From assembly GCF_016598485.1 (NCBI RefSeq), contig NZ_JAEMUW010000001.1, positions 372,001 through 436,000 on the forward strand: 64,000 bases of DNA, in the 5' to 3' direction. The translations under genes were made by a program, and so were the position numbers. Below, one piece after another: positions 7,915 to 15,861 of the stretch. The notes under the pieces are model-generated. The model did no database searches. It was given only the letters and a program-made list of their open reading frames with translations, and had not been told where the DNA came from. Each line of letters opens with the position of its first letter. The stretch's first letter is position 1. This stretch comes from Micromonospora coerulea (lineage in GTDB: Bacteria > Actinomycetota > Actinomycetes > Mycobacteriales > Micromonosporaceae).

Positions 7915-7965
7915 TCCACCGCCCGCTCACCCCGCTGCAGCGCAGCGGGCGGCGGAGCCGGTCGG

Positions 7966-8373
7966 TCAGTATCCGGAGGCGCGGCGGGTGAGCAGCGAGA
8001 TGGTCGCCCGGCCGTCGGCCGCTGTCGCCGCCGCCGACGTGGTCAGCGCGGTGAGCACCTTCCAGGCGAAGGACGACTCCGAGGGGAGCGTGGCGCCCCG
8101 GACGGTCGGCACGGTCACCTCGACGGTGAGTGCGTCGTCGGTGACCGCGAACCGGCACTCCAGCTCGGCGTTGCGGGTGGCGATCGCGAGCAGCATGGCG
8201 CACGCCTCGTCGACGGCGATGCGCAGGTCCTCGATCTCGTCGAGGGCGAACTGGAGGCGGGCCGCGAGACCCGCCGTGGCGGTGCGGAGCACGCCGAGGT
8301 AACCCCCGTCGGCGGGCACGGTGAGGTGCACCACGTCGTCGTCGGTCGTCGGCTGGCCGGTCAGTTGAGTCAC
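7966..8373 (-). CDS. RsbW-like anti-sigma factor ATPase (HATPase_c_2)
   Basis: 135 residues. A single GHKL-type ATPase fold with an N-box-like LQFALDEIEDLRIAVDEAC, the signature of RsbW/SpoIIAB-class serine kinases that hold a SigB/SigF-type sigma factor and phosphorylate an STAS antagonist. No sigma factor or STAS gene is nearby, so its partner is encoded elsewhere or it is an orphan. GTG 8373 follows a GGGGG stretch; a TAGAGT at 8395-8400 (minus strand) could be its -10. It lies 32 bp beyond the GNAT gene on the same strand, so a shared transcript with sodN is possible. Confidence 0.8.
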   Translation of the reverse strand: MTQLTGQPTTDDDVVHLTVPADGGYLGVLRTATAGLAARLQFALDEIEDLRIAVDEACAMLLAIATRNAELECRFAVTDDALTVEVTVPTVRGATLPSESSFAWKVLTALTTSAAATAADGRATISLLTRRASGY

Positions 8374-8405
8374 GCCTCATCCCCCCGGTGCGGGACTCTA
8401 CCCGG

Positions 8406-8984
8406 TCAGTCGGCCGGGTGCGTGGGCGCGGCAGTCGCCTGGGCGGCGAGGCCGTGCAGCGCCGGACCGGTGAGCCGGTACGGCACCCACTCGTCCATCG
8501 CGGTCGCCCCGATGGCGGCGTAGAAGCCGGCCGCCGGGTTCCAGTTGATCATCCACCAGTCGAGCCGCCGGTAACCCCGTTCGACGCAGATCGCGGCGAG
8601 GGTGGCCAGCAGCAGCCGGCCCGCTCCGCTGCCCCGGGCGGCCGGGCGGACGTACAGGTCCTCTAGGTAGATGCCGTGCACGCCTTCCCAGGTGGAGAAG
8701 TTGAGGAACCAGAGCGCGAAGCCGAGCGGGGTGTCCCGGTCGTCCACCGCGACGTGGCCGTACAGCGCCGGCGCCGGGCTACGACTGCTCCAGCTCGGCG
8801 CGTCTGACGCCGCGCCGAGACCTGGAGCAGTCGCGAACAGGGCGGCGGTCAACTGCTCGGCGGTCAGGTGGCACTGCTCCGGGGCGCGCTCGTACTCGGC
8901 GAGTTCGTGCACCATCGCGACGACGGCCGGCACGTCCTCGGGACGCGCCGGCCGGATCGTCGGTGCCTGGGCGGGCAGGGTCAC
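8406..8984 (-). CDS. GNAT-family N-acetyltransferase with an in-frame palindromic insertion
   Basis: 192 residues. GNAT fold similar to spermidine/thialysine acetyltransferases: WFLNFSTWEGVHGIYLEDLYV followed by the acetyl-CoA loop RPAARGSGAGRLLL. GTG 8984 overlaps the sodN stop (GTGA), so the two are coupled. Between FA and PAPALYGH there are about 18 extra residues, rich in Ser/Ala/Gly, that relatives lack as far as I recall. They are encoded exactly by a 52-bp imperfect palindrome. The insertion falls in a loop before a core strand and probably leaves the fold intact. Confidence 0.82.
   Translation of the reverse strand: MTLPAQAPTIRPARPEDVPAVVAMVHELAEYERAPEQCHLTAEQLTAALFATAPGLGAASDAPSWSSRSPAPALYGHVAVDDRDTPLGFALWFLNFSTWEGVHGIYLEDLYVRPAARGSGAGRLLLATLAAICVERGYRRLDWWMINWNPAAGFYAAIGATAMDEWVPYRLTGPALHGLAAQATAAPTHPAD
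8782..8833. repeat. 52-bp palindromic element inserted in frame in the GNAT gene
   Basis: Left arm 8782-8802 (CGACTGCTCCAG then CTCGGCGCG), loop TCTGACGC at 8803-8810, right arm 8811-8833. The arms pair over 21 bp with a 2-nt bulge (AC at 8820-8821). It adds about 18 codons without disturbing the frame. Its form resembles small palindromic elements that insert in coding sequences, such as the Rickettsia palindromic elements, but I do not recognise this one. Confidence 0.7.
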
Positions 8985-9385
8985 GCCTTCTTGGTCTCCC
9001 AGAAGATCTTGGAGATCTCGTCGATCTTCTGCAGCAGCTTGTCGGCCACGGCCGGGTCCACGCTGCCCTTGGCGCCGCTGCCGCCGGCGAGCTTGGTGGC
9101 CTCGTTGAAGAGCGTGTGCAGGTTCGGGTACTTCTCGAAGTGCTCCGGCTTGAAGTAGTCGGTCCACAGCACCCAGAGGTGGTGCTTGACCAGCTCGGCC
9201 CGCTGCTCCTTGATGATGATGGCGCGGGTGCGGTACTCCGGGTCGGTGTTCGCCTGGTACTTCTCGGAGATTTTCTTGACCGACTCGGCCTCGATCCGGG
9301 CCTGCGCCGGGTCGTACACGCCACACGGCAGGTCGCAGTGCGCACTGGCGGTCACGCGGGGCGAAAGGATGCGGGGAAGGCGCAT
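8981..9385 (-). CDS. sodN: Nickel superoxide dismutase precursor
   Basis: 134 residues. After a 15-residue propeptide (ending TASA) the mature enzyme begins HCDLPCGVY, the Ni hook: the new N-terminal His and the two cysteines bind Ni and dismutate superoxide. The rest is the four-helix bundle of the family. ATG 9385 has GGAGG about 7 nt upstream. It is divergent from sodX, which removes the propeptide. In streptomycetes sodN responds to nickel through Nur; I see no convincing Nur box here. Confidence 0.95.
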   Translation of the reverse strand: MRLPRILSPRVTASAHCDLPCGVYDPAQARIEAESVKKISEKYQANTDPEYRTRAIIIKEQRAELVKHHLWVLWTDYFKPEHFEKYPNLHTLFNEATKLAGGSGAKGSVDPAVADKLLQKIDEISKIFWETKKA

Positions 9386-9469
9386 CAGGGTCCTCCATGG
9401 GATGTTTGCGATGATCCAAGCCGACATTACTCCTGGACATGCTCCCCGGCGGGCGGGAGGTGAAACCCG

Positions 9470-9820
9470 ATGCGCGCCACAGGCGACTCCGCCGCGCCCG
9501 AGCTGCGCGGCCCGTTGGTGACCGTCCTGGTCACCGGACCCTCCATGGTCCCGACGCTGCGGCACGGGGACTCGGTGCTGGTACGCACGGGCGGTCGGGC
9601 CGTGCGTGCCGGCGACGTCGTGATCGCGGTCTTCCGCAGCCGCCCCGACCTGCTGGTCGTCAAGCGCGCGGTCCGTCCGCAGGACGGCGGTTGGTGGGTA
9701 CGCGGCGACAACGACCTGATCACCGACGACTCCCGGGCGTACGGGGTGGCCGACGTCCGGGGCCGGGTGGTGGCCCGGTACTGGCCCCGGCCCGGCCGGG
9801 TGCGCCCCCGCTCGATATGA
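9470..9820 (+). CDS. sodX: SodX-type NiSOD maturation protease (S26 family)
   Basis: 116 residues. A compact signal-peptidase-like serine protease: catalytic Ser25 in VTGPSMVPTL and general-base Lys65 in LLVVKRAV, then the GDN motif (VRGDNDLITDDSR). There is no membrane anchor, unlike housekeeping signal peptidases, as expected for the cytoplasmic SodX class that trims SodN. ATG 9470 is preceded by GGGAGG at 9455-9460. Divergent position next to sodN supports the assignment strongly. Confidence 0.9.
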   Translation: MRATGDSAAPELRGPLVTVLVTGPSMVPTLRHGDSVLVRTGGRAVRAGDVVIAVFRSRPDLLVVKRAVRPQDGGWWVRGDNDLITDDSRAYGVADVRGRVVARYWPRPGRVRPRSI

Positions 9821-9960
9821 CCCCGCTCACATCGGCGCTCCGCGTGCGCCACTATGCTCGGAAAGTGCCCGGGTGACCCCCCGCACCGCCCGCCCCGCTC
9901 GCCGCTGACCTCGCGCCCGAGCCGGCCGGTCCGTCTGCTCGACAGATCCTGGAGTCACCA

Positions 9961-11136
9961 ATGTCTTCGTCCACCGTGGACCCCGCTGATCCCGTCTTCC
10001 GGCTGCACGTCGGCGGCAAGATGGCCGTCACCTCGACCGTGCCGCTCACCAGCCGGGAGGACCTCTCCCTCGCGTATACCCCCGGCGTGGCCCGGGTGTG
10101 CGAGGCGATCGCCGCCGATCCCGCCCTCGCCGACGACTACACCTGGGTGTCGCACACCGTCGCCGTGGTGACCGACGGTTCCGCCGTACTCGGCCTGGGC
10201 AACATCGGCCCGCGCGCGGCGCTGCCGGTGATGGAGGGCAAGGCGGTGCTGTTCAAGCAGTTCGCCGGCGTGGACGCGGTGCCGATCTGCCTGGACACCC
10301 AGGACGTGGACGAGATCGTGGCGACGGTGAAGGCGCTCGCCCCGTCGTTCGGCGGGATCAACCTGGAGGACATCAGCGCGCCGCGCTGCTTCGAGGTGGA
10401 ACGCCGGCTCGACGAGGAACTGCCCATCCCGGTCTTCCACGACGACCAGCACGGCACCGCGATCGTGGTGCTGGCCGCGCTGCGTAACGCCGCCGCCCTG
10501 CTCAACCGGAAGCTCGGCGACCTGCGGGTGGCGGTCAGCGGCGCCGGTGCGGCCGGGGTGGCGGTGACCAAGATGCTGATCGCCGGGGGAGTGAACCCGG
10601 ACCAGGTCGTGGTCTGCGACTCCAAGGGGATCATCGGCCGGCACCGCGAGCTGACCGGGACCAAGGCGGAGCTGGCGGAAATCACCAACGCCGAGGGCCG
10701 CCAGGGGGACATCACCGAGGCGCTGCGCGGCGCGGACGTCCTGATCGGCGTCTCCGGCGGGCAGATCCCGGAGGCGGCGGTGGCCGGGATGGCGCCCGCT
10801 GGCATCGTCTTCGCGCTGGCCAACCCCACCCCCGAGGTGCATCCGGAGGTGGCGGCCCGGCACGTGGCGGTGGTCGCCACCGGGCGCAGCGACTACCCGA
10901 ACCAGATCAACAACGTGCTCGCCTTCCCCGGCGTGTTCCGGGGCGCGCTGGACGCCCGGGCCACCCGGATCACCGAGGGGATGAAGGTGGCCGCCGCCGA
11001 CGCGATCGCCGGTGTGGTCGCCGAGTCGCTGACCGCCGAGGCGATCGTGCCCTCTCCGCTGGACCCGCGGGTCGCCCCTGCGGTCGCCGAGGCGGTGGCC
11101 GAGGCGGCCCGCCGCGACGGGGTCGCCCGCCGCTGA
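9961..11136 (+). CDS. NAD(P)-dependent malic enzyme (short form)
   Basis: 391 residues. Oxidatively decarboxylates malate to pyruvate. Visible features are the catalytic Tyr in LAYTPGVARV, the metal-site acidic residues in VFHDDQHGTA, the dinucleotide loop VSGAGAAGVA and the Asn-rich FALANPTPE. It lacks the C-terminal phosphotransacetylase-like domain of MaeB, so it is the compact bacterial form. ATG 9961 has GGAG 7 nt upstream. The preceding 140 bp probably hold its promoter, but only a lone TATGCT (9853-9858) stands out. A GGGGCCC hairpin follows the stop. Confidence 0.92.
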   Translation: MSSSTVDPADPVFRLHVGGKMAVTSTVPLTSREDLSLAYTPGVARVCEAIAADPALADDYTWVSHTVAVVTDGSAVLGLGNIGPRAALPVMEGKAVLFKQFAGVDAVPICLDTQDVDEIVATVKALAPSFGGINLEDISAPRCFEVERRLDEELPIPVFHDDQHGTAIVVLAALRNAAALLNRKLGDLRVAVSGAGAAGVAVTKMLIAGGVNPDQVVVCDSKGIIGRHRELTGTKAELAEITNAEGRQGDITEALRGADVLIGVSGGQIPEAAVAGMAPAGIVFALANPTPEVHPEVAARHVAVVATGRSDYPNQINNVLAFPGVFRGALDARATRITEGMKVAAADAIAGVVAESLTAEAIVPSPLDPRVAPAVAEAVAEAARRDGVARR

Positions 11137-11155
11137 GCGGCACCGAGCCGTACCG

Positions 11156-11192
11156 GGGGCCCTTTCTATCGCCTTTTGGTGGGAAGGGCCCC
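11156..11192. terminator. GGGGCCC-type terminator hairpin
   Basis: GGGGCCCTT (11156-11164) pairs with AAGGGCCCC (11184-11192); the 19-nt loop contains CGCCTTTTGG and a CTTCTTAAC tail follows. It lies between malic enzyme and the MDR gene. I recall similar hairpins scattered in Micromonospora-type genomes. Confidence 0.6.
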
Positions 11193-11228
11193 TTCTTAAC
11201 GGGCGCGCGGCTTGTTACCGTGCCGATC

Positions 11229-12182
11229 ATGCGTGCCGCCTTTGCTTCGAGCCTCGACGCCGACAACCCGCTCGCCGCGCTCAGCGTCGGCGACCGCCCC
11301 GAGCCGACCCATCCGCAGGACGACTGGGTCACCGTGCAGGTGCGGGCCAGCTCGCTCAACCACCACGACCTCTGGTCGCTGCGCGGGGTGGGGCTGGGCC
11401 CGGACCAGCTGCCGATGATCCTCGGCTGCGATGCGGTCGGCACCGACCCGGACGGCAACGAGGTGGTCATCTACCCGGTGGTGCCCACCCCCGGCGACCC
11501 CCGGGGCGTGTCCATCCTCTCCGAGCACTTCGCCGGCACCTTCGCCGAGCGGGTGGCCGTACCCCGGATGAACCTGCTGCCGCTGCCGGACGACCTGGCG
11601 GCGACCGACGCGGCGTGCCTGCCTACGGCCTGGCTGACCGCGTGGCGGATGCTGACCACCAAGGGCCGGGTCGGCGAGGGCGAGTCGGTGCTGGTCCAGG
11701 GGGCCGGCGGCGGCGTCGCCACCGCGGCCGTCGCGCTCGGCGTCGCCCTCGGCAAGCGGGTCTACGCGACCAGCCGGGACGCCGCCAAGCGGGAGCGGAT
11801 CAGCGAGCTCGGCGCCACCGCGCTGGAGCCCGGCGCCCGGCTGCCCGAGCGGGCCGACGTGGTGATCGAGACGGTCGGGGCGGCCACCTTCGACCACTCG
11901 CTGAAGTCGGCCGCGCCGATGGCCCGGATCGTCGTCTCCGGCGCCACCGCCGGGCACGAGCCCAAGGTCAACCTGCGTCGGGTCTTCGCCATGCAGCTGG
12001 AGATCCTCGGCACCTCGATGGGCACCCCGGACGAGCTGACCGAGCTGCTCGCGTTCTGCGCCGAGCGCGAGGTGCGCCCGGTGATCGACGAGGTGGTTCC
12101 GTTCAGCCGCATCGAGGACGCCTTCGCCCGCCTCGCCTCCGGCGACGTTTTCGGCAAGGTGGTCATCGACCACACCGCCTGA
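11229..12182 (+). CDS. Zinc-independent MDR-superfamily alcohol dehydrogenase / quinone oxidoreductase
   Basis: 317 residues. GroES-like N-terminal domain with SSLNHHDLWSLRG, and a Rossmann domain with VLVQGAGGGVATAA. The structural-zinc cysteine loop of classical alcohol dehydrogenases is missing, which suggests a quinone-oxidoreductase-like subgroup. Substrate unknown. ATG 11229 is chosen over ATG 11220 because a TACCGT box (11216-11221) sits 7 nt upstream with no Shine-Dalgarno, fitting a leaderless transcript. Convergent with the lipoprotein hydrolase gene downstream, with a long palindrome between. Confidence 0.85.
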   Translation: MRAAFASSLDADNPLAALSVGDRPEPTHPQDDWVTVQVRASSLNHHDLWSLRGVGLGPDQLPMILGCDAVGTDPDGNEVVIYPVVPTPGDPRGVSILSEHFAGTFAERVAVPRMNLLPLPDDLAATDAACLPTAWLTAWRMLTTKGRVGEGESVLVQGAGGGVATAAVALGVALGKRVYATSRDAAKRERISELGATALEPGARLPERADVVIETVGAATFDHSLKSAAPMARIVVSGATAGHEPKVNLRRVFAMQLEILGTSMGTPDELTELLAFCAEREVRPVIDEVVPFSRIEDAFARLASGDVFGKVVIDHTA

Positions 12183-12208
12183 CCGCCCCGCACCAGGATT
12201 CGGGCAAG

Positions 12209-12258
12209 TTCAGCGAAAGCGTGGCCAGGCTCCAACCGATGGCCACGCTTTCGCTGAA
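12209..12258. terminator. Long palindromic bidirectional terminator (family A)
   Basis: A perfect 19-bp stem, TTCAGCGAAAGCGTGGCCA at 12209-12227 and its complement at 12240-12258, with a 12-nt loop, between convergent genes. It shares the core GAAAG-N-GTGGCCA with the palindrome at 62327-62359. Confidence 0.75.
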
Positions 12259-12276
12259 AGCGGCTGGGAGCCGGGG

Positions 12277-13242
12277 TCAGAGGTGGTCGTCGAGGGTGGC
12301 CAGGTTGCCGCGGGTGGCGTCGGTGGGGAGGCGGTCCTTCGCCTTCGTGTCGCCGTACAGGGTCCAGCGGAGGAACTCGACCGTGGTGTCGGCGACCACC
12401 CGCAGGGCTCTGCCGTCGGCCAGCAGGGCCCGGCCGTGGTCGCCCTTGGGCAGGCTGAGCATCGCCTTCGGCCAGGGCACCGCGTCGTAGACCGCCTTGC
12501 CGGCCGCGTAGTCCACCACCTCGTCGGCCTCGCCGTGCACGAAGAGCTGCGGTGCGGCGGCGCCGGCGAAGGCGGTGCCCACCCCGAGCGCCGTACCGGC
12601 GAAGACGATGCCGGCGTCCAGCCGTTCGTCCCGGCCGGCGGTGAAGAGCCCGATCGTGGTCACCCCGCCGGCGCTGTGCCCGGCCGCGGCCACCCGCTCG
12701 GCGTCCAGCCGGCCGCGCAGCGGATCATCGGCCTTCGTGTCGAGGGCGAGCACCTGGGTCAGCGCGTACGACACGTCCGCCGGCTGGTTGAGCACGTCGA
12801 GCACGTTGCCGTCGCTGCCCGTGCCGGTGTGCGGGAACCGCGGCGCGGCCACCACGAAGCCGGCCGCCGCCCAGCGGCTCAGCAGGAGCTGGTAGTCCTC
12901 CGGCCGGGCGCCGAGGCCATGGCTGAACATCACCACCGGGAACCGGCCGGTCGCGGCCGGCGCCGAGCGCTCCGGCGTGCCGCCCGCCGCGCCCCGGGCC
13001 GGGTACCAGAGGGTCACCGGCAGCGGGCGGTCGCCGTCGCGGTTCAGCTTGAGCTGCCGTACGCCGACGGCGAAGGTCTCGGTGGGGGCGTTGCCGGCGG
13101 GTACCCGGGGCGCCGGGGTGGTCGCCTTCGGCGGCGGGGTCGGGATGCCGCGCACCGCCGGCGCGGCACCGCTCGAGCAGCCTGCGACAGTCATGGCGAG
13201 CAGGGCGGCGACGGCCAGTGCGGGGGTTGGGCGACGGGACAT
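12277..13242 (-). CDS. Secreted lipoprotein alpha/beta hydrolase (chlorophyllase/PAF-acetylhydrolase-like), copy 1
   Basis: 321 residues. Lipoprotein signal with lipobox TVAGC, a Pro-rich linker, then an alpha/beta-hydrolase: oxyanion VVMFSHGLGA, nucleophile elbow GHSAGG, acidic residue in VHGEADEVV and a C-terminal His in KGDHGRAL. The layout resembles chlorophyllase-like and cutinase-like esterases; substrate unknown. ATG 13242 has no Shine-Dalgarno; an imperfect -10 (CACAAT) lies 7 nt upstream. The next gene on the same strand is clearly paralogous, so the two arose by tandem duplication. Confidence 0.8.
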   Translation of the reverse strand: MSRRPTPALAVAALLAMTVAGCSSGAAPAVRGIPTPPPKATTPAPRVPAGNAPTETFAVGVRQLKLNRDGDRPLPVTLWYPARGAAGGTPERSAPAATGRFPVVMFSHGLGARPEDYQLLLSRWAAAGFVVAAPRFPHTGTGSDGNVLDVLNQPADVSYALTQVLALDTKADDPLRGRLDAERVAAAGHSAGGVTTIGLFTAGRDERLDAGIVFAGTALGVGTAFAGAAAPQLFVHGEADEVVDYAAGKAVYDAVPWPKAMLSLPKGDHGRALLADGRALRVVADTTVEFLRWTLYGDTKAKDRLPTDATRGNLATLDDHL

Positions 13243-13455
13243 GAAGACGATTGTGCCTCGCGCCGCGCGGTAACCGGTCCCACATCGCCCGGAGGGTGAC
13301 CCGCTCACTCGCTCGCCCGGCTGGCCTCGGGACGGCGGCCGGCCGGCGCGGCGAGCGGGTGGGCATTCGGCGCGCCAGGCCGGCGCCAGGTCGCCGAGGG
13401 GACGGGATGCCGCCACCTCGCGGAACCGGCCTCGGCCGCGGGCCGCGCCGAGGGG

Positions 13456-14400
13456 TCAGCGGGGGAGGCGGCTGGTGAGGGTGGTGACCGGAGGACCGTG
13501 GGCGTCGGCAGGGAGGCGGTGCAGGGCCGCCCGATCGTCGTAGAGGGTCCAACGGAGGAAGTCGGTGGTGGTGGCGAGGACCTGGGTGAAGCCGGGGTGG
13601 CCGGGGGACAGGAAGTCGCCGTGGCCCTGGCCGGGCAGGCTCAGGAACGCGGCCGGACCGGTCGCCCGGGCGTACGCGGCGCGGCCGGCGGACTCGGGCA
13701 CGATCGGGTCCGCGCTCCCATGCACGAAGAGCAGCGGCGCGGGCGGGCCGGCGAAGCTGCCGGCCAGGCCACCGCCGGCGATGACGATGCCGGCGCGCAG
13801 CCGCGCCGAGTGTCCCGCGGTGAACATGCCGGCCGTGGTGAAGCCGCCCGCCGAGTGACCGGCCGCGGCGATCCGGTCGACCGCCAGGTGCCCGGCGAGC
13901 GGGTCGTCCCGGCGGGCGTCGAGGCGGACCAGGTGCCGGATCAGTCGCCACCCGTCGGCGGGCTGGTGGCGCACGTCGGCTCGGGTGAAGTCCGTCGCCC
14001 GCAGGTTCGTACGCGGGTAGGTCGGCGCGACCACCACGAAGCCGGCGGCGGCCCACCGGGTGGTCAGCGGGGCGTGCAGCTCGGGGAGGCTGCGCAGCCC
14101 GTGGCTGTAAACGACCACCGGGAAGCGTCCCGCCGCCACGGGCGCGCCGGCCACCGGTACCGGGCCGACCGCAGGTACCGGGCCGGCGGACGGGTACCAG
14201 ATCGTGACCGGGAGCGGCCGCGGGCCGGTCGGGTCGACGGTGAGCTGCCGGACCCCGACCGGGAGGCTCCACTGCGGGGCCGGCCCGAAGGAGCCCGGGC
14301 GACCGCTCCCGGGCGGTGGCCCGCCGGACGCGGCGGTGGCCGGGCCGCAGCCGGCCAGCAGCGCCGTCAACAGCGCGGCGACCAGCCGCTGCACCCCCAC
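13456..14400 (-). CDS. Secreted lipoprotein alpha/beta hydrolase, copy 2 (tandem paralogue)
   Basis: 314 residues. Starts with a lipoprotein signal ending LLAGC. Same plan as its neighbour: a GVRQL-TVDPTGPRPLPV strand, VVYSHGLRS, nucleophile GHSAGG, acidic VHGSADPIV, and His in GQGHGDFL. Both copies end with nearly the same FLRWTLY-D segment followed by a short divergent tail. GTG 14400 is 6 nt after TACCGT (14407-14412, minus strand) and has no Shine-Dalgarno, hence leaderless; GTG 14394 is an alternative. Each copy may have its own promoter, since 213 bp separate them. Confidence 0.78.
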   Translation of the reverse strand: MGVQRLVAALLTALLAGCGPATAASGGPPPGSGRPGSFGPAPQWSLPVGVRQLTVDPTGPRPLPVTIWYPSAGPVPAVGPVPVAGAPVAAGRFPVVVYSHGLRSLPELHAPLTTRWAAAGFVVVAPTYPRTNLRATDFTRADVRHQPADGWRLIRHLVRLDARRDDPLAGHLAVDRIAAAGHSAGGFTTAGMFTAGHSARLRAGIVIAGGGLAGSFAGPPAPLLFVHGSADPIVPESAGRAAYARATGPAAFLSLPGQGHGDFLSPGHPGFTQVLATTTDFLRWTLYDDRAALHRLPADAHGPPVTTLTSRLPR

Positions 14401-14556
14401 CGTTCCACGGTAGGTCGCCCGGCGGTCGGGGCGGCCCCGCCGTCCGGACCGGCCGCCGTCACCACCCGGTCGGTACGCCTCCGCCGGCCGGCCCGACCTG
14501 CCGCCACGGCCCCGGCGGGACGGTCGGCCTCGACGGGCTTCGCTAGGGTCACCGGC

Positions 14557-14727
14557 ATGTCTGAGAACTACAGCGACCCGAGCGGCAACACCGAGCAGTT
14601 CCGCGCCTTCGTTCACGCGCCCGAGGCCGCCGCCCCGGCCGCCGCGCCGTCCCGACTCCCGCTGATCATCGGCGCGGTGGTCGTGGTGGTGCTGGTGGCC
14701 GTGGTCGCCTGGCTCGCGCTGGGCTGA
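14557..14727 (+). CDS. Small single-pass membrane protein, unknown function
   Basis: 56 residues: a polar N-terminus (SENYSDPSGNTEQFR), an Ala/Pro hinge, and one C-terminal helix of about 20 residues made almost only of V, L, I and A. The orientation is probably N-in. ATG 14557 follows TAGGGT (14544-14549) by 7 nt and lacks a Shine-Dalgarno, so a leaderless mRNA is likely. Convergent with ackA, 12 bp apart. No family recognised. Confidence 0.65.
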   Translation: MSENYSDPSGNTEQFRAFVHAPEAAAPAAAPSRLPLIIGAVVVVVLVAVVAWLALG

Positions 14728-14739
14728 CACCCACCCGGG

Positions 14740-15861
14740 TCAGTGGTGGGCGGCCACCACGGCCCGGGCCTCCCGGGCGATCTCCCGCTCCTCGTCGGTG
14801 CCGACGACGCAGACGCTCACTTCGCCCCCGTCCGGTGAGATCACCCGGTCCCCGCTGCCGTCGTTGCGGGCCGGGTCGACGGCGATGCCGAGCCGGTCCA
14901 GGCCGGCCAGCGCCGCCGACCGGACCGCCGGCGCGTGCTCGCCCACCCCGGCGGTGAAGGTGATCGCGTCGACCCGCCCGAGCAGGGCGTAGTACGCGCC
15001 GACGTACCCGGTGATCCGGCGGCAGTAGACGTCGAAGGCGAGCGCGGCGGCGGTGTCCCCGGCATCCCGGCGGGCCAGTACCTCGCGCATGTCGTTGGCC
15101 CCGGTCAGGCCGAGCAGGCCGCTGCGGTGGTTGAGCAGGTCGTCGATCTCGTCGACGGTCAGCCCGCCCTCGCGGCGCAGGTGGAAGATGACCGTCGGGT
15201 CGAGGTCACCGCTGCGGGTGCCCATCACCAGGCCCTCCAGCGGTGACATGCCCATCGAGGTGGCCACGCTCCGGCCGCCGGAGACCGCGCAGGCGCTGGC
15301 CCCGTTGCCCAGGTGCAGGGTGATCACGTTCAGCGCCTCGTACGGCCGCGCCAGCAGCTCGGCGGTGCGCTTCGAGACGTACGCGTGCGAGGTGCCGTGG
15401 AAGCCGTACCGCCGGATGTCGTACCGATGGGCGGTGTCCCGGTCGATGGCGTAGGTGGCGACGGCCTCCGGCAGGGTGTGGTGGAATGCGGTGTCGAAGA
15501 CGGCGACCTGCGGGACGTCCGGCAGCGACTCCCGGGCCACCCGGATACCGGCCAGGTTGGCGGGGTTGTGCAGCGGGGCGAGCGGCACGAGCTCCTCGAT
15601 CGCGGCGAAGACCGCGTCGTCGATCAGCACCGGCGCGCTGAACCGGCGACCGCCGTGCACCACCCGGTGCCCGACCGCGGCCAACCCGGTCAGGTCCAGC
15701 CGGTCGAGGATCTGCCGGACCGCGCTCTCGTGGTCGGCCGGTCCGCCGCCCGGTCCGCCGACCCGCTCGACCGTGCCCTTGTCGGTCACGGTCTCGCCGT
15801 CGTACAGCCGGTACTTCACCGACGAGGACCCACAGTTCAGCACGAGCACCCGGTCGGTCAC
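14740..15861 (-). CDS. ackA: Acetate kinase
   Basis: 373 residues. Transfers phosphate between acetyl-phosphate and ADP. The ASKHA fold shows the signature VLNCGSSSVKYRLYD at the N-terminus, AVGHRVVHGGRRF, the FHGTSHAYVSKR loop and the C-terminal ITFTAGVGEH adenosine site. ATG 15861 overlaps the pta stop (ATGA), so pta-ackA is one translationally coupled unit for acetate overflow and recovery. Slightly shorter than the usual 400 residues but with all motifs. Confidence 0.95.
   Translation of the reverse strand: MTDRVLVLNCGSSSVKYRLYDGETVTDKGTVERVGGPGGGPADHESAVRQILDRLDLTGLAAVGHRVVHGGRRFSAPVLIDDAVFAAIEELVPLAPLHNPANLAGIRVARESLPDVPQVAVFDTAFHHTLPEAVATYAIDRDTAHRYDIRRYGFHGTSHAYVSKRTAELLARPYEALNVITLHLGNGASACAVSGGRSVATSMGMSPLEGLVMGTRSGDLDPTVIFHLRREGGLTVDEIDDLLNHRSGLLGLTGANDMREVLARRDAGDTAAALAFDVYCRRITGYVGAYYALLGRVDAITFTAGVGEHAPAVRSAALAGLDRLGIAVDPARNDGSGDRVISPDGGEVSVCVVGTDEEREIAREARAVVAAHH

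Noticed and set aside
9401..9420. TTTGCGATGATCCAAG as a Nur (nickel) box between sodN and sodX
   Set aside because: Only loosely like TTGCAA-N5-TTGCAA; too many mismatches to support.
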